DNA of 34,090 bases. Source: CAZLHO01 sp964559455. GTDB taxonomy: Bacteria; Krumholzibacteriota; Krumholzibacteriia; LZORAL124-64-63. Of this stretch, positions 1-7,124 are shown in pieces. The notes under the pieces are model-generated. The model worked only from the letters and a program-made list of their open reading frames with translations. It was not told the DNA's origin and made no database searches. A program made the translations under genes and the position numbers. How positions within the stretch are numbered: the first letter of the stretch is position 1; the number at the start of each line of letters is the position of its first letter. The stretch is taken from positions 1 through 34,090 of the forward strand of contig CAZLHO010000031.1 of assembly GCA_964559455.1 (NCBI GenBank), in the 5' to 3' direction.

Positions 1-58
1 CCAGGGCCGACATCCAGATCGTGACCGGATGCGTGACGGCGTAGCGGATGATCTTCAC
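1..58 (-). CDS. RND efflux permease, N-terminal fragment (cut by window edge)
   Basis: A GTG start at 58-56 opens a frame that runs off the left edge after 19 codons. It reads MKIIRYAVTHPVTIWMSAL, the typical N-terminal cytoplasmic lead and first membrane helix of an AcrB/HAE-type RND permease (basic residues, then 'HPVTIWM'). It begins 18 bases after the stop of the adaptor gene at 77-1291, the usual adaptor-permease order, so the two should form one efflux operon. Only the first 19 residues are visible, so substrate class and subfamily cannot be judged. Confidence 0.75.
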   Translation of the reverse strand, partial: MKIIRYAVTHPVTIWMSAL

Positions 59-76
59 GGCGAAGGCTCCTCGCGT

Positions 77-1291
77 CTATTCTGCGGTATCGGACGCGGC
101 CACGACGGTGTCGCCGGGCGAGCCGACGCGTGAATCCTCCTCGACCAGACCGCCCCAACCGACCTCGGCGGCGTTCAGGGCCTGGATGTGGCTGCCGGTG
201 CGCAGGCCGCCCTGGCCCACGCAGACGACGAAGTCGCCCTCGCTGACGCCGTCCAGGATCTCCACGTGGCTCTCGTCGTAGATGCCGGTGTTGACCTCGA
301 CCTTGCGGACAGTGTCGGCCTCGGCGACGAAGAGGCTGCGCAGGCCGCCCTCCTCGACCAGCGAGAGCTTGGGCACGGCCAGGGTGCTGTGCCGGGTGTC
401 CGTGGTGATGCGCACCTTCACGAAGCCGCCGACGCTGGCCTGGTCCTCGTTCTCGTCCATGAGCAGGGTCACGCGGACCGTGCTCGACGCGGGATCGACC
501 ACCGGCGCCACGCGCTCGACCCTGGCCGGCAGGGGCTCGTCCCGCGACTCGGGCGTCACCAGAACCTTCTGCCCCGCCTCGACCTTGCGGGCGACCGCCT
601 CGGGCAGGTGCACGCGCACCCGCAGGGGATCGAAATCGCCGAGGGTGAACAGGGAGGTCGCCGGGGCGATGTGCTGTCCCAGCACGACCTGGCGTTGCGT
701 GATCCGGCCCGTGAAGGGGGCCCGGATCAACGTCTCCTCGAAATTGATGCGCGCCAGGTCCCGGTCGGTGCGGGCCAGGTCGAAGAGCCGTCGCGCCTCG
801 TCGTACTGCTGGTCGCTGATCAGGCCCTCGCTCAGCATCGCCTCGTTGCGGCCGAGGTTGCGCTCCTGCTCGGCCAGCTTGAGGTCGGCCTGCTCCAGCT
901 GGATCCGCTCGCGGGCGTTCTCCAGTTCGGCCAGAACGTCGCCGCTCGACACCCAGTCGCCCTCCTCGGCGTTGACCTTCTGGACCCGGCCCGAGATCTT
1001 GGCCACGAGGTCGATCAGGCGGTCGGCCTCGACAACCGAGGCGGCGCGATAGTAGGCGGCGATGGCGCGGCGGCCGACGACCGCCAGCTCGACGGGCACC
1101 TTGGCGACCTCATCCACCTCTTCATCGCTCCCGACGGCGACCGTCCCGGTCGAATCCGCGGCGACGACGTCGGCCGAGGCCTCCTCGGGCGTGAGGACGC
1201 CGCGCACCACGAGCCCCCCTGCGACCACGAGCACCACGGCGGCCACGATGCCCAATATCCAACGCACCCTGCGTTTGCGGTTCTCTGCCAT
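77..1291 (-). CDS. RND efflux periplasmic adaptor (HlyD/MFP family)
   Basis: This is a 404-residue membrane fusion protein that would bridge an inner-membrane RND permease and an outer-membrane channel. Residues about 10-32 form one N-terminal membrane anchor after a basic lead. The lipoyl (barrel-sandwich) halves lie at about 91-127 and 181-218, the second carrying the family motif 'LIRAPFTGRI' at 188-197. A charged alpha-helical hairpin lies between them (128-180), followed by a beta-barrel (about 219-295) and a membrane-proximal domain. The acidic stretch at 33-65 after the anchor and the polar C-terminal tail are variable linkers. GGGAG lies about 8 bases before the ATG. The permease starts immediately downstream at 58. 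Substrate is unknown. Confidence 0.92.
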   Translation of the reverse strand: MAENRKRRVRWILGIVAAVVLVVAGGLVVRGVLTPEEASADVVAADSTGTVAVGSDEEVDEVAKVPVELAVVGRRAIAAYYRAASVVEADRLIDLVAKISGRVQKVNAEEGDWVSSGDVLAELENARERIQLEQADLKLAEQERNLGRNEAMLSEGLISDQQYDEARRLFDLARTDRDLARINFEETLIRAPFTGRITQRQVVLGQHIAPATSLFTLGDFDPLRVRVHLPEAVARKVEAGQKVLVTPESRDEPLPARVERVAPVVDPASSTVRVTLLMDENEDQASVGGFVKVRITTDTRHSTLAVPKLSLVEEGGLRSLFVAEADTVRKVEVNTGIYDESHVEILDGVSEGDFVVCVGQGGLRTGSHIQALNAAEVGWGGLVEEDSRVGSPGDTVVAASDTAE

Positions 1292-1486
1292 TGCGTCTTC
1301 TCCCTGAGTCGTGCACGGGCAATATCCGGCGAACGGGGATCATGACGCAGGCCGCCCCCAAAAGGTTGCATGGCGCGCCAGGCGGGAACCGGAATGGGTG
1401 TTGGCCTTAAGAACGAGGCGAAAACGGCATGTCGGAGATGGCAACTTCGGATCCGGCAGGGTGCGCCGGCGGAGGGAAGGCTGAAT

Positions 1487-1515
1487 CCGGCGCCCCCCGG
1501 AACGAGGGGCGCCGG
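1487..1515 (-). terminator. Hairpin after the DTGSGG-repeat gene, likely terminator
   Basis: A perfect 10-bp inverted repeat (CCGGCGCCCC / GGGGCGCCGG) with a 9-base loop starts 20 bases beyond the stop codon of the minus-strand gene ending at 1536. No clear T tract follows on the minus strand, so this is a strong stem but not a textbook intrinsic terminator. Confidence 0.5.
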
Positions 1516-1535
1516 ACCACGAGGAGGCTGCGGCC

Positions 1536-2615
1536 TCAGTTGGAGACGCGGATCGAGCCGCTGCCGGTGTCGATCAGGATACGCGCGTCGCCGTCGCCGA
1601 CGGTGCAGCGCACGTAGTCGCGCTTCTTGCGCGCGAACTCGACGCCGTCCAGGTCGACGTGAACGCCGCCGCTGCCCGAATCGGCCTCGATCTCCGCCGA
1701 GACGTTCTTGGGCAGGCGCAGGCGAACGCCGCCGCTGCCCGTGTCGAAGACGAAACGGCCCGTGCCCATCTTCACCAATTCGACCGTGACGCCACCGCTG
1801 CCCGTGTCGATCAGCATGTCGTCGGCCTCGACGCCGTTGGCCTCGACGCCGCCGCTGCCGGTGTCGACCTTCACCGTCTTGCCGACGACGTCCTCGAGCT
1901 CGACGCCGCCGCTGCCGGTATCGACGACGATCTCGTCGCCGGTCACCGAGGTGACGTCCACCGAGCCGCTGCCGGTGTCCACCAACAGGTCGCCGCTGTG
2001 GCGCAGCACCGAGACGCCGCCGCTGCCGGTGTCAACGACCAGGTCGCCGGCCGTGTCGCGCGTGGTGACGCGACCGGATGATCCGTCCAGGACCAGGTCG
2101 GCCTTGACGTCGTCGGCGCTCATCTCGCCCACGCCGTGGTAGACGAGCAGCTTCTTGCCCGCGGGCACGGCGATGGTGACGTCGGCCCAGACCTCGAGCC
2201 CGCGGCCCCGGCCGCGGATCTCGATCCGGTCGCCGATGCCCAGCAGCTTCTGCCAGGTCGAGCCGCGACCGCCTCGCGGGTCGATGGTGGTCCGCGAACG
2301 ACCCATGGGCGGATAGATGAAGGTGTCCTCCTCGTCCACGGGGAAGAGAATCGTCAATTCGGCGCGGGAGCCCTCGTCGCTCTTCAACTCGATCAGGCCC
2401 TTTTCCGCGTCCCCGCCGCGCACGTCCACCTTGACCTGGAAATCGTCGCCGCCGGCCTGCACGACCTTGATCTCGCCGACCAGGTTGTGCACGGTCAGTT
2501 CGTCGGCGTCGAAGGACTGCTCCAGCTGGTACTCGTCGGCCAGGGCCACGGCGGCCAGGCAGAGCAGGGCGGCGACGACGGCCAGCCCCACGATCTTCGC
2601 TTGATCCCTGTTCAT
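1536..2615 (-). CDS. Secreted DUF4097-like beta-solenoid repeat protein
   Basis: This is a 359-residue exported protein. The ATG at 2615 is chosen because AGGAGGAG precedes it at good spacing and a signal peptide starts there (basic lead, hydrophobic 8-24, cleavage likely after ALA at 26). An open frame extends further upstream but lacks these signals. The N-terminal half is beta-rich. From residue 177 onward, motifs of the type DTGSGGV recur at 177, 195, 213, 232, 251, 270, 291, 312 and 349, mostly 18-21 residues apart, as expected for rungs of a right-handed beta-solenoid of the DUF4097 (putative adhesin) type. Family members are often near envelope stress regulators; none adjoins here. There are no catalytic motifs. 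Function is unknown; a surface or periplasmic structural role is inferred. Confidence 0.85.
   Translation of the reverse strand: MNRDQAKIVGLAVVAALLCLAAVALADEYQLEQSFDADELTVHNLVGEIKVVQAGGDDFQVKVDVRGGDAEKGLIELKSDEGSRAELTILFPVDEEDTFIYPPMGRSRTTIDPRGGRGSTWQKLLGIGDRIEIRGRGRGLEVWADVTIAVPAGKKLLVYHGVGEMSADDVKADLVLDGSSGRVTTRDTAGDLVVDTGSGGVSVLRHSGDLLVDTGSGSVDVTSVTGDEIVVDTGSGGVELEDVVGKTVKVDTGSGGVEANGVEADDMLIDTGSGGVTVELVKMGTGRFVFDTGSGGVRLRLPKNVSAEIEADSGSGGVHVDLDGVEFARKKRDYVRCTVGDGDARILIDTGSGSIRVSN
1554..2087 (-). repeat. In-gene repeats encoding DTGSGGV rungs
   Basis: Nine degenerate copies of a unit of about 57 bases, whose conserved core on the plus strand reads near ACGCCGCCGCTGCCGGTGTC, encode the periodic DTGSGG(V/S) turns. 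The core is nearly identical between copies while the rest of each unit has diverged, so selection on the turn residues or recent gene conversion are both possible. Confidence 0.85.
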
Positions 2616-2684
2616 CGATTCTCCTCCTCGTTGGTCGTTGCCCGCGGTGACGGTGCCGGTCGCTCCGGCCCGCGTGCGCACGGA

Positions 2685-2690
2685 ATTATG
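2685..2690 (-). promoter_or_regulatory. Possible -10 element in the 2616-2841 divergent gap
   Basis: The gap between the divergent genes starting at 2615 and 2842 contains the only AT-rich patch nearby (about 2684-2735). Read on the minus strand it holds CATAAT, one mismatch from the sigma-70 -10 consensus, about 70 bases before the ATG at 2615. No good -35 is visible, so this is a weak call. Confidence 0.25.
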
Positions 2691-2841
2691 ACGTACGGGG
2701 GAGATAAAAGGTTTGATTCTTCCCTGAATAGAGCCCCGAGACATCAGGGGGCGGCGTCCGCGCGGGCTGGCGCGGGCGGTGAACGTGCTGTACTTTCCTG
2801 GGGTTGCCCGACCTGAAGCCACGTCTTCCCGGAGGCCCTCG

Positions 2842-3972
2842 ATGCTCACCTCTTTCCGTCTTCGGCCCGCCGCACGCGCCGGCGTCGCCGGCCTGGCCCT
2901 GATCCTCGCCGTTGGTTGCGGCGGCGAAGCCCCCGGCCCCGGCGCCCAGGGCGGCGCCAGGGGCGACCGTCCCGCCGCCGTCGCGGTGGCAGTGGCCGCC
3001 CCCGGCAGCATCGCCAGCCGCTACGAGGCCAGCGCGACCCTGGAGGCCGAGAAGGAGGCCGAGGTCCTGTCCCGCGTCGAGGGCGTGGCGGGGACCCTGC
3101 ACTGCGAGGAGGGCGACGACGTCCGCGAGGGCCAGCCCCTGCTGGTGATCGACAACAACGCCTACCGGCTGCGCCTGCGTCAGGCCGAGGCCGCCACGGC
3201 GCGGCTGCGGTCGCGCTTCCGCCGCCTGAGCGAGATGCGCGAGCAGGACCTGACCACCGAGGAGGAGTTCGAGACGGCCCGCAGCGAGCTGGCCGACGCC
3301 GAGGCCCAGGAGGGCCTGGCCCGCCTGGACGTCTCCTACACCACCGTCGCCGCGCCCTTCGCCGGCCGCGTGACCCGCCGCCTGGTCGACGTCGGCCAGA
3401 ACGTCGGCGTCGGGTCGCCTCTCTTCGCCATCGCCGACCTCAGGCCGCTGCTGGCGCGCGTCCACGTGCCGGCCAAGGAGTTCCGCAGCCTGCGCCCGGG
3501 CCAGGCCGTCCGCCTGGTCCTGGACAGCGACGGCCGTGCTCTTAACGGCCGCATCGAGCTGGTCAGCCCCGTCATCGACCCCACCAGCGGCACCATCAAG
3601 GTGACCATCGGGATCCCCGAGTACCCCGACGGCATCCGTCCCGGCGACTTCGCCCAGGTGCGGATCGAGACCGAGCGCCGCGACGGCGTCCTGCTGGTCC
3701 CGCGGGCCGCCGTGGTCGCGGACAAGGGCGAGACGGTGGTCTTCGTCGCGGCCGACGGCCGCGCCGAGCGGCGCGTCGTGACGATCGGCTTCACCGAAGA
3801 CGACCGGGCCGAGATCCTCTCGGGCCTGAACGCCGGCGAGAGCGTCGTCGTGCGGGGGCAGCGCTCCCTGAAGGACGGCGACCCCGTGAACGTCATGGCC
3901 GGGGACGGCGCCGCCGCCGACACTACCGCCCGCGGGGGCCAGGGCGGCGGCCGTCGCGGCGGGACGAACTGA
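2842..3972 (+). CDS. RND efflux adaptor, lipoprotein type (MFP family)
   Basis: This is a 376-residue adaptor subunit. The ATG at 2842 is preferred over an in-frame upstream start because GGAGG lies at 2831-2835 and a lipoprotein signal peptide begins there: basic lead, hydrophobic core 12-24, and 'LAVGC' with Cys26 as the likely lipidated residue. The rest follows the family plan: lipoyl half at about 70-105, helical hairpin 106-163 rich in Arg and Glu, second lipoyl half with 'TTVAAPFAGRVTRR' (167-180), beta-barrel and membrane-proximal domains. The C-terminus is a Gly/Arg-rich tail. Its stop overlaps the start of the permease by one base (TGATG), so the two are translationally coupled. Confidence 0.93.
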   Translation: MLTSFRLRPAARAGVAGLALILAVGCGGEAPGPGAQGGARGDRPAAVAVAVAAPGSIASRYEASATLEAEKEAEVLSRVEGVAGTLHCEEGDDVREGQPLLVIDNNAYRLRLRQAEAATARLRSRFRRLSEMREQDLTTEEEFETARSELADAEAQEGLARLDVSYTTVAAPFAGRVTRRLVDVGQNVGVGSPLFAIADLRPLLARVHVPAKEFRSLRPGQAVRLVLDSDGRALNGRIELVSPVIDPTSGTIKVTIGIPEYPDGIRPGDFAQVRIETERRDGVLLVPRAAVVADKGETVVFVAADGRAERRVVTIGFTEDDRAEILSGLNAGESVVVRGQRSLKDGDPVNVMAGDGAAADTTARGGQGGGRRGGTN

Positions 3973-6900
3973 TGCGGGGGCTCGTCGCGCTGGCCGTCCG
4001 CAGGCGGGTGACCGTCGTGATGACCGCGTTGGCCGTGGCCGCCTTCGGCCTGGTCGGCTACGGGCGGCTGCCCCTGGAGCTCTTCCCCGACATCAGCTAC
4101 CCCTCCCTCACCGTCCAGACCGAATTCCCCGACACCGCCCCCCAGGAGGTCGAGACCCTGGTCACCCGGCCCGTCGAGGAGGCCGTGGGCGTGCTGCGCG
4201 GCCTGCAGACCGTGCATTCGGTCTCGCGGCCGGGCGTCTCGGAGGTGACGCTGGAATTCGACTGGCGCACGGACATGGACCTGATGTCCATGGAGGTGCG
4301 CGACCGCCTGGACCGCCTGATCCTGCCCGACGAGACCGAGGATCCGGTGGTGCTGCGCTTCGACCCCTCCCTGGACCCGATCCTGCGCCTGGGCCTGAGC
4401 GGCGACGGCGACCTGACCGCGCTGCGGCGCCTGGCCGACCGCCAGATCAAGCAGGACCTCGAGACCCTGCACGGCGTGGCCGCGGCCCAGATCAAGGGCG
4501 GGCTCGAGGAGGAGATCCAGATCGAAGTCGACCAGGAGCGGCTGGCGGCCCTGGGCATCCCCCTGGACCGTCTGGCCCAGGTCGTGGGCGTGTCGAACGT
4601 CAACCTGCCCGGCGGATCGCTGCGCGGCAGCGAGAGCCAGTACCTGATCCGCACCGTGAACGAATTCGACACCGTGGCCGAGATCGGCGAGGTGATCCTG
4701 CGCCAGGAGGCCGGAGGCCCGGTCCGCCTGCGCGACGTGGCCGTGGTGCGCCGCGGGGCCCGCGAGCGCGAGGAGATCTCGCGCGTGGACGGCCGCGAGT
4801 CCGTCGAGATCAGCATCTACAAGGAGGGCGACGCCAACACGGTGACCGTGGCCCGCCGCCTGCGCGCCCGGCTGGACGAATGGCGCGACCGCCTGCCGCC
4901 CGGCTACCGCATCGACGTCCTCTTCGACCAGTCGCACTTCGTCGAGCAGTCCGTGGCCGAGGTGCGCAACGCCGCCCTGATCGGCGGCCTGCTGGCCGTG
5001 CTGGTGCTGCTGGCCTTCCTGCGCGACCTGCGCAGCACACTGATCATCGCCACCTCGATCCCGCTCTCGGTGGTGGCCGCCTTCCTGCTGATGTACCGCC
5101 TGGACATCTCGCTGAACATCATGTCCCTGGGCGGCCTGACCCTGGGCGTCGGCATGCTCGTCGACAACTCCATCGTGGTCCTGGAGTCGATCTTCCGGCG
5201 GCGGCAGGCGGGAGCCGGCCTGGCCGACGCCGCCGTGGCCGGGACCGCCGAGGTGGGACCGGCCGTGACGGCGTCGACGTTGACCACCGTGGCCGTGTTC
5301 CTGCCGCTGGTCTTCGTCGAGGGAGTGGCGGGACAGCTCTTCCACGACCAGGCGGTGACGGTGACGGTGAGCCTGCTCGCCTCGCTGGCGGTCGCCGTGA
5401 CCGTGATCCCGATGCTGGCCGCGCTGGGCGGCAGGCGCCGCGGGGAAGCCGCCCGCGCCGCGGCCGCGGCCTGGTCCGTCACGACCCTGGGCCGCTTCTC
5501 GGCCGCCTACGATCGGCTGCTCGCCGCGGCCATGCGCCGCCGCGCACGCACCCTGGGCCTGGCCTTCGTGCTGCTGGCCGCGGCCGTCTGGTCGCTGCGC
5601 CTGGCCGGCACCGAACTCATCCCGCAGCTGCGACAGGGGGAATTCTTCTTCGAGGTGAACCTGCCCGAGGGCGCATCGCTGGCCGCCACCGACCGCACGG
5701 TCACCGCCATCGAGGACGCGGCCGACGACGATCCCGCCGTGCTGCGCACCTACGCCACCGTGGGCAGCCGCCTGGTCTCGGGCGGACTCTCGCTGAACAC
5801 CAAGGCCGAGAACCTGGGCCAGGTCAACGTCGTGCTCCGCGACCGCCGCGACGCCGGCGCCGAGGCCGGCGTCGCCGAGCGCCTGCGCCGCCGCTTCGCC
5901 GACGTCCCCGACCTGGAGCTGAAGCTGGGCCGGCCCTCGTTCTTCAGCCTGAAGACGCCGGTCGAGGTCGTCGTCTACGGCGACGATCTGGAAGCCCTGC
6001 GCGCCTACTCCCTGGACGCCGCCCGGGCCCTGGCCGGCGTGCCCGGCCTGGTCGACGTTCGCTCGTCCCTGGAGGCGGGGAACCCAGAGCTCCAGGTCGT
6101 TTTCGACCGCGAGCGGCTGGCGGCCCTGGGCCTGGACATGGGCGTGCTTTCGGAGGCCCTGCGCAGCCGGGTGCAGGGCATCGTGCCCACCCGCTTCAAG
6201 GAGCAGGACCGCCAGATCGACGTCCGGATCCGCAACCGGGAGCCTGACCGGGCCGACCTGGAGGACGTGCGCCAGCTGGTCGTGCCCGGCCCCGACGGCG
6301 TCCCGATCCGCCTGCTGTCGGTGGCCGACGTGCGCCTGGACCGCGGCCCCGCCGAGATCCACCGCCTGCAGCAGCAGCGGGCGGCGATGATCACCGCGAA
6401 CCTCTCGGGGCGCAGCCTGGGAGCGGCCGTCGCCGACGTCGCCCGCACCCTGGACGAGCTGCCGCCTCCGACCGGCCTGAGCACGGAGCTCGGCGGCCAG
6501 AACCGCGAGATGCAGGTGAGCTTCGCCAGCCTCCGCTTCGCCCTGCTGCTGGCCGTCTTCCTGGTCTACCTGGTGATGGCGGCGACCTTCGAATCCTTCC
6601 TCCATCCCCTGATCGTGCTCGGCACCATCCCCCTGGCCGTCGTCGGCGTGGCCGCCGGCCTTTTGGCCACCGGCACCCCGGTCTCGGTGATCGTGCTCAT
6701 CGGGGCGATCATGCTCACCGGCATCGTCGTCAACAACGCCATCGTGCTCATCGACACGATCAACCGGCTGCGGCGCGCCGGCCTGGACAAGGCCGACGCC
6801 GTGCGCCGGGCGGGCCACGTCCGGCTGCGCCCGATCCTGATGACCACCTTGACCACCGTGCTCGGCCTGCTGCCGATGGCCGTGGGCTGGGGCGAGGGCG

Positions 6901-7046
6901 CCGAGCTGCGCGCCCCGCTGGCCGTGACCGTCGCCGGCGGCCTGCTGCTGAGCACGCTGCTGACGCTGGTCGTGATCCCCGCCGCCTACATGGCCGTGCC
7001 CTCGCGGGTGACGCCCGACGCCGAAGGCGGCGACGGCCCGGCCTGA
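3972..7046 (+). CDS. RND efflux permease (AcrB/HAE-like)
   Basis: This is a 1024-residue inner-membrane proton-driven drug/solute exporter. It has the two-fold RND plan: helix 1 at about 12-30, a large periplasmic loop, helices 2-6 from about 333 onward, helix 7 near 525-545, a second periplasmic loop, and the last helix cluster from about 855. Helix 4 carries 'GVGMLVDNSIVVLESI' (392-407); Asp398 corresponds to a proton-relay aspartate. AcrB has two adjacent Asp residues here, whereas this protein has Asp-Asn, as in many non-AcrB RND permeases. The gene starts inside the stop of the lipoprotein adaptor. No outer-membrane factor is encoded nearby. Substrate cannot be predicted. Confidence 0.94.
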   Translation: MRGLVALAVRRRVTVVMTALAVAAFGLVGYGRLPLELFPDISYPSLTVQTEFPDTAPQEVETLVTRPVEEAVGVLRGLQTVHSVSRPGVSEVTLEFDWRTDMDLMSMEVRDRLDRLILPDETEDPVVLRFDPSLDPILRLGLSGDGDLTALRRLADRQIKQDLETLHGVAAAQIKGGLEEEIQIEVDQERLAALGIPLDRLAQVVGVSNVNLPGGSLRGSESQYLIRTVNEFDTVAEIGEVILRQEAGGPVRLRDVAVVRRGAREREEISRVDGRESVEISIYKEGDANTVTVARRLRARLDEWRDRLPPGYRIDVLFDQSHFVEQSVAEVRNAALIGGLLAVLVLLAFLRDLRSTLIIATSIPLSVVAAFLLMYRLDISLNIMSLGGLTLGVGMLVDNSIVVLESIFRRRQAGAGLADAAVAGTAEVGPAVTASTLTTVAVFLPLVFVEGVAGQLFHDQAVTVTVSLLASLAVAVTVIPMLAALGGRRRGEAARAAAAAWSVTTLGRFSAAYDRLLAAAMRRRARTLGLAFVLLAAAVWSLRLAGTELIPQLRQGEFFFEVNLPEGASLAATDRTVTAIEDAADDDPAVLRTYATVGSRLVSGGLSLNTKAENLGQVNVVLRDRRDAGAEAGVAERLRRRFADVPDLELKLGRPSFFSLKTPVEVVVYGDDLEALRAYSLDAARALAGVPGLVDVRSSLEAGNPELQVVFDRERLAALGLDMGVLSEALRSRVQGIVPTRFKEQDRQIDVRIRNREPDRADLEDVRQLVVPGPDGVPIRLLSVADVRLDRGPAEIHRLQQQRAAMITANLSGRSLGAAVADVARTLDELPPPTGLSTELGGQNREMQVSFASLRFALLLAVFLVYLVMAATFESFLHPLIVLGTIPLAVVGVAAGLLATGTPVSVIVLIGAIMLTGIVVNNAIVLIDTINRLRRAGLDKADAVRRAGHVRLRPILMTTLTTVLGLLPMAVGWGEGAELRAPLAVTVAGGLLLSTLLTLVVIPAAYMAVPSRVTPDAEGGDGPA

Positions 7047-7073
7047 GCGGACCCCTCCCCGATCGCAGGCATG

Positions 7074-7105
7074 AAAAACCCGGCCCGGGACGAACCCGGG
7101 CCGGG
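7074..7105 (-). terminator. Intrinsic terminator of the M16 peptidase gene
   Basis: Read on the minus strand, a perfect 11-bp GC stem (arms 7095-7105 and 7079-7089, loop 7090-7094) is followed directly by TTTTT (7074-7078). It begins 20 bases after the stop of the gene at 7125. It lies between convergent genes, so the hairpin may also help stop transcripts of the RND operon, but the plus-strand side has no T tract. Confidence 0.9.
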
Positions 7106-7124
7106 GGACGACGACGGGCAGGGG

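Noticed and set aside
3336..6818. A 1160-codon minus-strand open frame
   Set aside because: It is antisense to the RND adaptor and permease, whose domains are unmistakable; its translation is His/Gln/Gly-rich with no domain.
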